The position numbers and the translations under genes were made by a program. From JAGGSN01 sp965603725 (GTDB lineage Bacteria; Zixibacteria; MSB-5A5; UBA10806; 4484-95), in contig CBFDEC010000063.1 of assembly GCA_965603725.1 (NCBI GenBank), forward strand, positions 1 through 13,951: 13,951 nt of DNA. The letters run 5' to 3'. The notes under the pieces are model-generated. The model saw nothing but the letters and a program-made list of their open reading frames with translations. It had not been told where the DNA came from and made no database searches. Shown here piece by piece: positions 8,615-13,951 of the stretch (position 1 is the first letter of the stretch; each line of letters starts with the position of its first letter).

Positions 8615-8860
8615 TTAAATTAGAAAATAGATTGTTTGTAAGCTAAGCCTTGGCTTTTGCAACCACTTTTTCTTTTTAAAAAACATAAACAGTCCACCAC
8701 CAATGAATAATGCAATTATCCAGAAAAACACATAGCCATACCTGAATCCAAGCTCAGGCAGGCTGAAGGGACTAATGGATGTATCAAAATTCATTCCATA
8801 TACACCAGCCTGAAAGCCAAGAGGGATAAAGATCGTAGCAATGATTGTTAAAACCTTCAT
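8615..8860 (-). CDS. corA fragment 3: transmembrane pore segment
   Basis: An 81-residue piece in the same frame as fragment 2, beginning MKVLTIIATIFIPLGF. It carries both CorA membrane helices and the GMN selectivity motif. After the family's usual end (KKKKWL) it continues for 14 more residues (QKPRLSLQTIYFLI) to a TAA at 8615-8617, 3 nt before tamB. The tail suggests the original stop was lost or lies differently in this lineage. Confidence 0.7.
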   Translation of the reverse strand: MKVLTIIATIFIPLGFQAGVYGMNFDTSISPFSLPELGFRYGYVFFWIIALFIGGGLFMFFKKKKWLQKPRLSLQTIYFLI

Positions 8861-8863
8861 TAT

Positions 8864-9250
8864 TTAGTTCATCCGGTTGGCAATTCCTGTATGATATAAA
8901 TCAAGCAATCCCGAAACCATATCTCTGAACGTCTCGACTGTGTCAATAACCTGGACAGTATGTTCGTATAAATCTCTTAAATATGGAGCGGTTGATTCTT
9001 TGATTAACTCGGTTTCGGACCTATCCAAACCGCCAATTACCTCTCGCAGAGGCCAAACAGCTTTTCTCATAAAAATCAATTGTCTTTTTAGCTCGCGAAT
9101 AGTCTCAAGGCTCTCAGGAATGGCGTGTTCAGATATTTCATCCTCCAAATTCTCTATTTTTTCTCCGACTTTTTTCAGCACAATAAAGTAATGGTCAACT
9201 ACGGCATCGAGTAAAGCATAAGCCAGATAATCAGACGACATAAAACGCAC
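8864..9250 (-). CDS. corA fragment 2: long stalk helix region
   Basis: A 128-residue open piece corresponding to the CorA helical stalk, from SSDYLAYALLDAV to GIANRMN. It ends at the in-frame TAA (8864-8866). The ATG at 9250 is an internal Met of the original gene, not a natural start, and no Shine-Dalgarno precedes it. The frame is open upstream of this ATG to the frameshift point. Confidence 0.7.
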   Translation of the reverse strand: MRFMSSDYLAYALLDAVVDHYFIVLKKVGEKIENLEDEISEHAIPESLETIRELKRQLIFMRKAVWPLREVIGGLDRSETELIKESTAPYLRDLYEHTVQVIDTVETFRDMVSGLLDLYHTGIANRMN

Positions 9251-9740
9251 TCGCGGGGCAGTGTTTTTTTATCCTATGCCGAACCATATCAAATACATCC
9301 TCACCAGTTTCCTGAAAGGTAATAACCCAGCTATTACCAAAAATTATGCTTACCTGCTCTGTTTTCAGATCACCTGATACACCGTCCAAATAGAGCATTT
9401 TCATAACCACAAAAATGTAATCACCTAAATCTTCCATTTTGGGTCTTTGACCGGTATTTACAACATCTTCCTGAACAAGTGGATGAAGCCCATAGGAATT
9501 TCCCAGTTTTTCTATGATTTCCACATTATGGATTCCATCAACATTTATCCAGGTAATCGTCGGGCTTTCCTTATAAGAAATACAATCCTCAACTTTAGCG
9601 ACGATTTTTTCTGTGTACTCTGCTTTTGTGTAATCAATTACATTTATATGCACATCCTCAGTTCGGGATTTGCCCACATATATAACAGCTCCGGGTTTAA
9701 GGCCATGCTTTTTGGAAGCTCGGCTGACCAGTTTATTCAT
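9231..9740 (-). CDS. corA fragment 1: N-terminal cytosolic domain
   Basis: A 169-residue open piece holding the CorA cytosolic alpha/beta domain up to DVFDMVRHRIKKHCP. It then runs out of frame (ASAFYVV, stop at 9231-9233) because of the frameshift at 9255-9258. This piece has the only strong ribosome binding site of the three. On its own it lacks all membrane segments and cannot form a channel. Confidence 0.75.
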   Translation of the reverse strand: MNKLVSRASKKHGLKPGAVIYVGKSRTEDVHINVIDYTKAEYTEKIVAKVEDCISYKESPTITWINVDGIHNVEIIEKLGNSYGLHPLVQEDVVNTGQRPKMEDLGDYIFVVMKMLYLDGVSGDLKTEQVSIIFGNSWVITFQETGEDVFDMVRHRIKKHCPASAFYVV

Positions 9741-9748
9741 GATATTTG

Positions 9749-9754
9749 ACCTCC
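9749..9754 (-). promoter_or_regulatory. Strong Shine-Dalgarno (GGAGGT) of corA
   Basis: GGAGGT on the minus strand, 8 nt before the ATG at 9738-9740. It fixes the corA start and shows that the gene was built for independent translation after the CNNM-like gene, which ends at 9808. Confidence 0.7.
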
Positions 9755-9807
9755 AATTTCTCCGACAAGGGCTGGCATATTTTTAAACAGTCATTCATCT
9801 TATTATG

Positions 9808-10839
9808 TCATCTACAGATTGCTATCTCGCTTTCGCGTACTACAATACCGCGTAGAAGACGCCCAAGTATATCAGAGCCGGTGATAATGCGTCGCCGAGC
9901 AGTCCAGAGAAGGATTATGTCGCGATCAACCACGTCATCCTCGGCACCCTTGGCGTCAACACGCAATTTGCACAGCACGTCTCCAATTGGCACGTTCTCA
10001 TCTGTAATAATTACTGGCCTGTGACAGTAGGGTGTTGGATCGAGATCACCATCGCCAAACAAAGCCTCGCGAAGAAACCCATCAGCATCAATTACCAAAT
10101 GAGGTTGCTCTTGCTCGTCAGTGATTATGACCCACTTCTTACCAGATTTCTGGATTTGTTGTAAGAAAGCATCCTTGCTTGATCGTTTTGCTGATGGGAA
10201 AATAGGATTTCCGTTTGAAGTTGGTAGTCGTATAAGGCTTTCATCGGATAAGATCTCTCCTTCGTGCGACACGGGTAAATCATCTAAAGCAAGGAAATTC
10301 AGAGCACCGATTCCTTCGAGCCGATCGACATCGGCTTCTTCAGCCTCGATATGCTTTTTTATGACTTCTCTAAGCTGGTGTTCTCTAAAGTACTTGATTC
10401 CATCCTTCCCTAGCCATTTGTCTAGCAACAATCCCGTTGGCTTTGCCAGCGGATACAGAACTACCTGATAGAATCTGATGATAGGCGTCAGCAGGGATCC
10501 CATTTTTAAAGCGTGCCTTGAAAAATAGGCTTGAGGTATGATCTCTCCGAAAAAAGTAATGAAAAACGTAGAAAAAACAAAAGCCAGAACACCGGTTAGC
10601 ACCGAGTTTGATAACAGCGCTAATAAAGTATTGAAAGCGACATTTCCCCAAAGGATCGTAGTAAGCAGATAATGTGAGTCCTTTCGCAGACTTAAGATTT
10701 TAGTCGCATGGCGGTTTCCTGATCCTGACTCTATCTCCAGTCTCATTCTGGTTAAGCCGAAAAGCGCCAAATTTAACCCTGAAAAAGTAGCCGAATGAAC
10801 AATACAAATACAAATACCTATCCATGTTAACGCAACCAT
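9808..10839 (-). CDS. DUF21/CBS-domain protein, CNNM/CorC-type divalent cation transporter
   Basis: A 343-residue inner-membrane protein of the CNNM/CorB family, linked to Mg2+/Co2+ efflux. The DUF21 domain fills about residues 1-145, with hydrophobic segments near 3-22, 58-80, 83-105 and 112-140. It has the family SGxN motif at 20-23 (SGLNLALFGL), WGNVAFN at 64-70 and GEIIP at 98-102. The cytosolic part (about 180-330) reads as a divergent CBS pair (for example WVIITDEQEQPHLVIDADG and a closing ARRRIITGSDILGRLL). No C-terminal CorC/HlyC domain is present, so this is the short form. The start ATG (10837-10839) has AAGGAGG about 11 nt upstream. A TATAAT at 10900-10905 (minus) could be its -10 box, without a clear -35. 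It lies 67 nt upstream of corA on the same strand, so co-transcription of two Mg2+-related genes is likely. The transport direction and ion are inferred from the family. Confidence 0.85.
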   Translation of the reverse strand: MVALTWIGICICIVHSATFSGLNLALFGLTRMRLEIESGSGNRHATKILSLRKDSHYLLTTILWGNVAFNTLLALLSNSVLTGVLAFVFSTFFITFFGEIIPQAYFSRHALKMGSLLTPIIRFYQVVLYPLAKPTGLLLDKWLGKDGIKYFREHQLREVIKKHIEAEEADVDRLEGIGALNFLALDDLPVSHEGEILSDESLIRLPTSNGNPIFPSAKRSSKDAFLQQIQKSGKKWVIITDEQEQPHLVIDADGFLREALFGDGDLDPTPYCHRPVIITDENVPIGDVLCKLRVDAKGAEDDVVDRDIILLWTARRRIITGSDILGRLLRGIVVRESEIAICR

Positions 10840-11193
10840 GTCGCTTATCGCCTCCTTAAGCAGAATATAACCTAGTACTTTAATTAAATAAACTTACCGA
10901 TTATAATTCATTTCTACTATCTCGTACCCGAAATCCTTCTAATATAAAATTAAGGCATTGTGAGCAGAATTACAAGTCAATTTATATTCATTAATTAGAG
11001 CTAAAGCATTTTAAGCCTAATGGAAAGTCCAATTCAGGGATCGGCAGGGATTATTCAATATCCCACAATTCTGTAGTTGGCTGCTGCTAATTCAGTATAT
11101 CGAAAACAATTTTGTTGAAATCAAAAATGGAAATCGCCTATAATAATAAAATAAAAACGTCTCCGATATGTTAGAGTTATTTAAAGAACGAGT
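10840..11193. other. Divergent promoter region between the CNNM-like gene and the permease
   Basis: A 354-base A+T-rich spacer without a gene. It contains the CNNM ribosome binding site (10851-10855), a minus-strand TATAAT (10900-10905), a pair of CAGGGAT repeats with a short inverted repeat (11035-11064), and a good plus-strand promoter (11115-11144). No riboswitch-like structure, such as an Mg2+-sensing leader, was recognised by eye. Confidence 0.6.
11115..11144 (+). promoter_or_regulatory. Sigma70-type promoter for the APC-Usp permease
   Basis: TTGAAA (11115-11120) and a perfect TATAAT (11139-11144) are separated by 18 bases. Transcription would begin around 11151, about 43 nt before the ATG at 11194. 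It is the best promoter match seen in this window. Confidence 0.55.
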
Positions 11194-13494
11194 ATGCAAG
11201 AGAAATCCAATTCAATAAAGACTATAGATTCCAACAATGTGACATTTGCCCGTGATTTAGGTCTTTTTGATGCCAGTATGTTAGGCATCGGGGCAATGAT
11301 CGGAGCCGGAATATTCGTCTTGACTGGTATCGCCGCCGGTGAAGCGGGTCCGGCATCTATTTTGTCGTTTGCATTGAATGGGGTAGTAACGCTCTTGACC
11401 GCATTTGCCTACGCAGAGTTGGCCTCAGCGATTCCACGCGCCGGTGGTGGTTACTCTTTCGTTCGAATTGCATTTCCTGGAGCAACAGGATTCGTTGCCG
11501 GTTGGATGCTTTGGTTTGCTTATACCGTTGCCTGTAGTCTATATGCATTAGGCTTTGCTGGTTATTTCTGGGAATTTTTTGTCAAATACACTCCTTGGCT
11601 AACTGACCCTGTTTTCGGCTTAATTGGCCACCATAAAGCCGTGTTGGCCATTACTCTTTTTGTTGGGTCATTCTTCGTTTGGTTAAATGTTCGGGGCGCC
11701 GAGGTTACCGGCAAAGCTGAAAACGTTTTAACGATTTCAAAGATACTGATACTTGGAATCTTTATCTATTTTGGCTTGATGAGAATCTTCGATGAGCCGG
11801 CGCGGATCACTGATAGCTTTTTCCCATTCTTCCCAGCTGGTTTGGGCGGTGTTCTGGTGGCGATGGGATTAACGTTCATTGCCTTCGAGGGATACGACCT
11901 GATAGCGACCGTAGCGGAGGAGATTAAAGATCCGGAAAAAAATATTCCGAAGGCAACCTTCATATCGTTAGCTGTAACGATTAGCATGTACCTTCTAATA
12001 CTATTTGTTTCTCTCTCAGCTATCGACTCGGGCGGTTTAAAAGCCTGGCAATTCTTGGGCAAATTCAAGGAAACGGCCATAGTACGGGCCGCCGAAGGAT
12101 TTATGCCCGCTATAGGCGTAGCTGTAATTGTTGCCGGCGGTTTGCTTTCCACCATGTCGGCTCTTAATGCTACCGTTATGGCGGCCTCTCGCGTGGCATT
12201 TTCGATGGGACGCGATTTATTGTTGCCGCGTTCGGTTTCCCGAATCCATGCGAAGCGTAGAACCCCTCATGTAGCAATAGTTGTCACCGGCGTTATACTG
12301 ATCGCCATGGCCTTGACCTTGCCTATTGAGGCCGTAGGCTCGGCCGCTAGTCTGATTTTCCTGTTGACTTTTGCCATGGTTAATCTATCCGTAATCGTGC
12401 TTCGCCGTAAACATCCGGAGATTCCAAGGAAATACAGAGTTCCTTTCTATCCTGTTATTCCCCTGGCCGGATTTATTCTGAATATTTTCCTAGCCTTATA
12501 CCAATTCAAATTTCAACCGATAGCCTGGTATGTCACGTTAGGGTGGATTGTTATTGGCGTTCTATTATATTATGCTATATTCGAAAAAAAAGCGGCAATA
12601 TTAGAACCTCAAGTATTGGTTCCGCAAAAACCGGCTATTGATGTCGAGGTGGAGCCGTCGGTTTTGGTAGCTCTACATAACCCGGCAAACATAAAAGTAC
12701 TTATCGACATTGCTTATCCGATAGCCGTACAACGCAGAGTCCGGCTGACAGCCATAAGTGTTGTTGAGGTGCCTCGCCAGATGCCGATCCATGAGGGCAT
12801 TCGGATTTCTCATCATAAAGAATCGCTTCTTAACCAGGCCAAAAAATATGCAGCGGAAAGAAAGATAGACCTGGAAACAGATATCATTATTGCTCACCAT
12901 GCTGCCGACGGAATATTGACAGCTATCGAGAATCAAAAGGCACAGGCGCTGATTATGGGCTGGAAAGGATATACGAACACGCGCGACCGACTGTTTGGCG
13001 AGATAGCCGACAAGACTGTCAGGTTAGCGCCTTGTGATTTAGTACTTATCAAACTGAATAAAAAACATGAATTTAAAAACTGCCTGTTACCGATCTATGG
13101 CGGCCCCAACGCTGGATTGGCGGCTACAATTTTGAATAGCATGGCCGGAAATTTCGATATGACGATAACCGGTGGCTATGTGGTTTTTAAAAATATGGAT
13201 CGCGATCAGCAGCAGGCTATGGACGAACGGCTTGAGGAGACCCTGAGTCTTCTGGATAAATCAATAAAACGACAAAAAACAGTTATCAAATCATCGAGTA
13301 TTGCCGGCGGAATTGCCAAAGCCGGCCGGGATTATGATCTAGTGGTCATCGGCGCAGCTAAAGAACCGTTTTTTAAAAAAATGCTATTAGGTAAAATTGC
13401 TGAAAAAGTTGCACGATATGCGCCTACCTCGGTAATGGTTGTAAAAAAATATGAAGGCCCTGTTAAATCAATTTTCAAAAGGCTCTTCGGCTAA
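11194..13494 (+). CDS. APC-superfamily amino-acid permease with two C-terminal universal-stress-protein domains
   Basis: A 766-residue inner-membrane transporter of the APC superfamily (cationic amino-acid transporter-like) with a cytosolic regulatory tail. The permease part (about 20-475) has some 12 hydrophobic segments. The TM1 substrate loop is GIGAMIGAGIFV (31-42), followed by FAYAELASAIPRAGGGY (71-87), and the TM6 region is TFIAFEGYDLIATVAEEIKDP, with E232-G233 in the middle. The tail holds two Usp-like repeats, about 484-625 and 632-757. Their ATP-loop motifs are altered: G589-x2-G592-x9-G602 is followed by Glu603 instead of Ser/Thr, and in the second copy the middle Gly is Lys723 with Lys734 at the end. 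Nucleotide binding is therefore doubtful. An upstream in-frame TAA at 11182-11184 excludes longer starts; the Shine-Dalgarno is weak. The substrate is not determinable from sequence. Confidence 0.9.
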   Translation: MQEKSNSIKTIDSNNVTFARDLGLFDASMLGIGAMIGAGIFVLTGIAAGEAGPASILSFALNGVVTLLTAFAYAELASAIPRAGGGYSFVRIAFPGATGFVAGWMLWFAYTVACSLYALGFAGYFWEFFVKYTPWLTDPVFGLIGHHKAVLAITLFVGSFFVWLNVRGAEVTGKAENVLTISKILILGIFIYFGLMRIFDEPARITDSFFPFFPAGLGGVLVAMGLTFIAFEGYDLIATVAEEIKDPEKNIPKATFISLAVTISMYLLILFVSLSAIDSGGLKAWQFLGKFKETAIVRAAEGFMPAIGVAVIVAGGLLSTMSALNATVMAASRVAFSMGRDLLLPRSVSRIHAKRRTPHVAIVVTGVILIAMALTLPIEAVGSAASLIFLLTFAMVNLSVIVLRRKHPEIPRKYRVPFYPVIPLAGFILNIFLALYQFKFQPIAWYVTLGWIVIGVLLYYAIFEKKAAILEPQVLVPQKPAIDVEVEPSVLVALHNPANIKVLIDIAYPIAVQRRVRLTAISVVEVPRQMPIHEGIRISHHKESLLNQAKKYAAERKIDLETDIIIAHHAADGILTAIENQKAQALIMGWKGYTNTRDRLFGEIADKTVRLAPCDLVLIKLNKKHEFKNCLLPIYGGPNAGLAATILNSMAGNFDMTITGGYVVFKNMDRDQQQAMDERLEETLSLLDKSIKRQKTVIKSSSIAGGIAKAGRDYDLVVIGAAKEPFFKKMLLGKIAEKVARYAPTSVMVVKKYEGPVKSIFKRLFG

Positions 13495-13533
13495 TTTTGG
13501 CGGTTTATAAATAGACGAGATATGTTTGATCAA

Positions 13534-13562
13534 TTGGTAAAGTAAAGCGATGTATATAGGAT
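13534..13562 (+). promoter_or_regulatory. Weak candidate promoter before the second mscS-type gene
   Basis: TTGGTA (13534-13539) and TAGGAT (13557-13562) lie 17 bases apart, 45 nt before the ATG at 13607. Both hexamers are imperfect. The gene could instead be co-transcribed with the permease, which ends 112 nt upstream. Confidence 0.25.
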
Positions 13563-13606
13563 AGAACAGTGTCAATATTCATTGATTCAATCAAAGGAGA
13601 AATTAT

Positions 13607-13951
13607 ATGGAATTAGGCGACCAATATGCAAGTATAATAGGCGTGATTAACTATGTTCTCGATTTCAAGCTCTTCGAGATCAAGCATATACCCGTAACCG
13701 TTTCATCAATCGTTATGTTTATGCTTGTGATTACAGTATTTTATATCATCTCGCGCCTATTGAATAGAATAATTTTAAAACGTGTACTAAACAAATTCAG
13801 CATCGATAAGGGAATACAATTTACGTTGCGCAGAGTGATCCATTACTTAATCATGGTTACTGGAACAGTTGTAGCATTTCAATTTGTTGGGATTGATCTA
13901 GTGTCATGTCAACATAATAATAATGGGTATTTCATTGACTTCCGTAGTTGT
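13607..13951 (+). CDS. MscS-type mechanosensitive channel, N-terminal part, possibly interrupted
   Basis: A strong ribosome binding site (AAAGGAG at 13593-13599) precedes the ATG. The first 98 residues look like the N-terminal membrane region of a MscS-family channel: a hydrophobic segment around 31-50 (VSSIVMFMLVITVFYIISRL), a basic loop, then FTLRRVIHYLIMVTG and VVAFQFVGIDL, which in this family lead into the pore helix (S/T-SLAV....GVGIGFGLQN). After codon 98 (13900) the frame gives VSCQHNNNGYFIDFRSC, which does not fit and has no pore-helix pattern. Either a mobile element or rearrangement begins near 13901, or a frameshift occurs: another frame offers MGISLTSVVV at 13923-13951, which resembles the expected continuation. 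The frame is open to the window edge. It is distinct from the MscS-type gene at 1155. Confidence 0.7.
   Translation, partial: MELGDQYASIIGVINYVLDFKLFEIKHIPVTVSSIVMFMLVITVFYIISRLLNRIILKRVLNKFSIDKGIQFTLRRVIHYLIMVTGTVVAFQFVGIDLVSCQHNNNGYFIDFRSC

Larger units (their letters stand above)
8615..9740 (-). pseudogene. corA: CorA Mg2+/Co2+ channel gene broken by a frameshift and a nonsense codon
   Basis: The intact product is a homopentameric inner-membrane Mg2+ (Co2+) uptake channel. Joined across the breaks, the three pieces give about 370 residues that align end to end with CorA of the Thermotoga maritima type: N-terminal GLKPGAVIYVGK, WINVDGIHN, QEDVVNTGQRPK, then SSDYLAYALLDAVVDHYF, AVWPLREVIGGL, DTVETFRDMVSGLLDLY, and the pore segment with the GMN signature and a KKKKWL end. 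The first break is at the G-run 9255-9258 (one extra C on the coding strand in CACTGCCCCGCG; removing it restores HCPRVRFMSSDYL). The second is an in-frame TAA at 8864-8866 where NRMN-E-VMK is expected, so one G-to-T change explains it. The start has GGAGGT at 9749-9754, 8 nt from the ATG. The gene lies 67 nt after the CNNM-like gene. It is either a recent pseudogene or partly an assembly error. Confidence 0.88.

Noticed and set aside
8864..8866. Stop-codon recoding or readthrough as an explanation for the interrupted corA
   Set aside because: The corA stop is TAA, and TAA, TAG and TGA all end intact genes here (tamA, tamB, CNNM-like gene). No recoding element is apparent, and corA also has a separate frameshift.
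9447..10024. Plus-strand open frames opposite corA and the CNNM-like gene
   Set aside because: They are antisense shadows of well-supported minus-strand genes, have no recognisable domains, and lack ribosome binding sites.
1..13951. CRISPR array, tRNA/rRNA genes, defence system or prophage
   Set aside because: No regularly spaced repeats, RNA-gene signatures, nucleases, integrases or phage structural proteins were seen in the translated frames or spacers.

Overview
The window looks like part of the chromosome of a Gram-negative bacterium with moderately low G+C. The outer-membrane barrel protein and its inner-membrane partner (TamA/TamB type) require a double membrane. Purine-rich Shine-Dalgarno sequences and sigma70-like promoter hexamers are visible, and TAA, TAG and TGA all occur as stops. 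The phylum cannot be fixed from this sequence. A TamB-TamA pair together with a GGNGS-type phosphofructokinase would suit an uncultivated lineage of the FCB superphylum or a similar deep branch, but that is only a guess.

Layout: 1-725 (minus) is the first three quarters of a 6-phosphofructokinase gene (pfkA), cut by the window edge. Divergent from it, 1155-2231 (plus) is a MscS-type mechanosensitive channel with an added C-terminal coiled coil. It is flanked on both sides by relic DNA: a stop-riddled reading frame of unknown origin at 912-1136, and a clear but degenerate AAC(6')-like GNAT acetyltransferase pseudogene at about 2304-2744. From 10839 down to 2796 four genes run on the minus strand: a DUF21/CBS (CNNM/CorC-type) protein, a CorA Mg2+ channel gene broken by a frameshift and an in-frame nonsense codon, a 1341-residue TamB, and a TamA-like Omp85 protein. 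The last three are nearly contiguous. At 11194-13494 (plus) lies an amino-acid permease fused to two universal-stress-protein domains. At 13607 a second MscS-type gene begins, but its sequence leaves the family pattern at about 13901, 50 bases before the window ends.

Functional reading: the region holds an envelope-biogenesis pair (TamB/TamA) downstream of divalent-cation transport genes (CNNM-like, CorA), surrounded by membrane channels and transporters for osmotic shock and amino acids. No tRNA, rRNA, CRISPR array or complete insertion sequence was seen. The strongest anomaly is the concentration of broken genes (corA, the acetyltransferase, the 912-1136 relic and perhaps the second mscS) among otherwise intact housekeeping genes. 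I found no convincing new multi-gene system.
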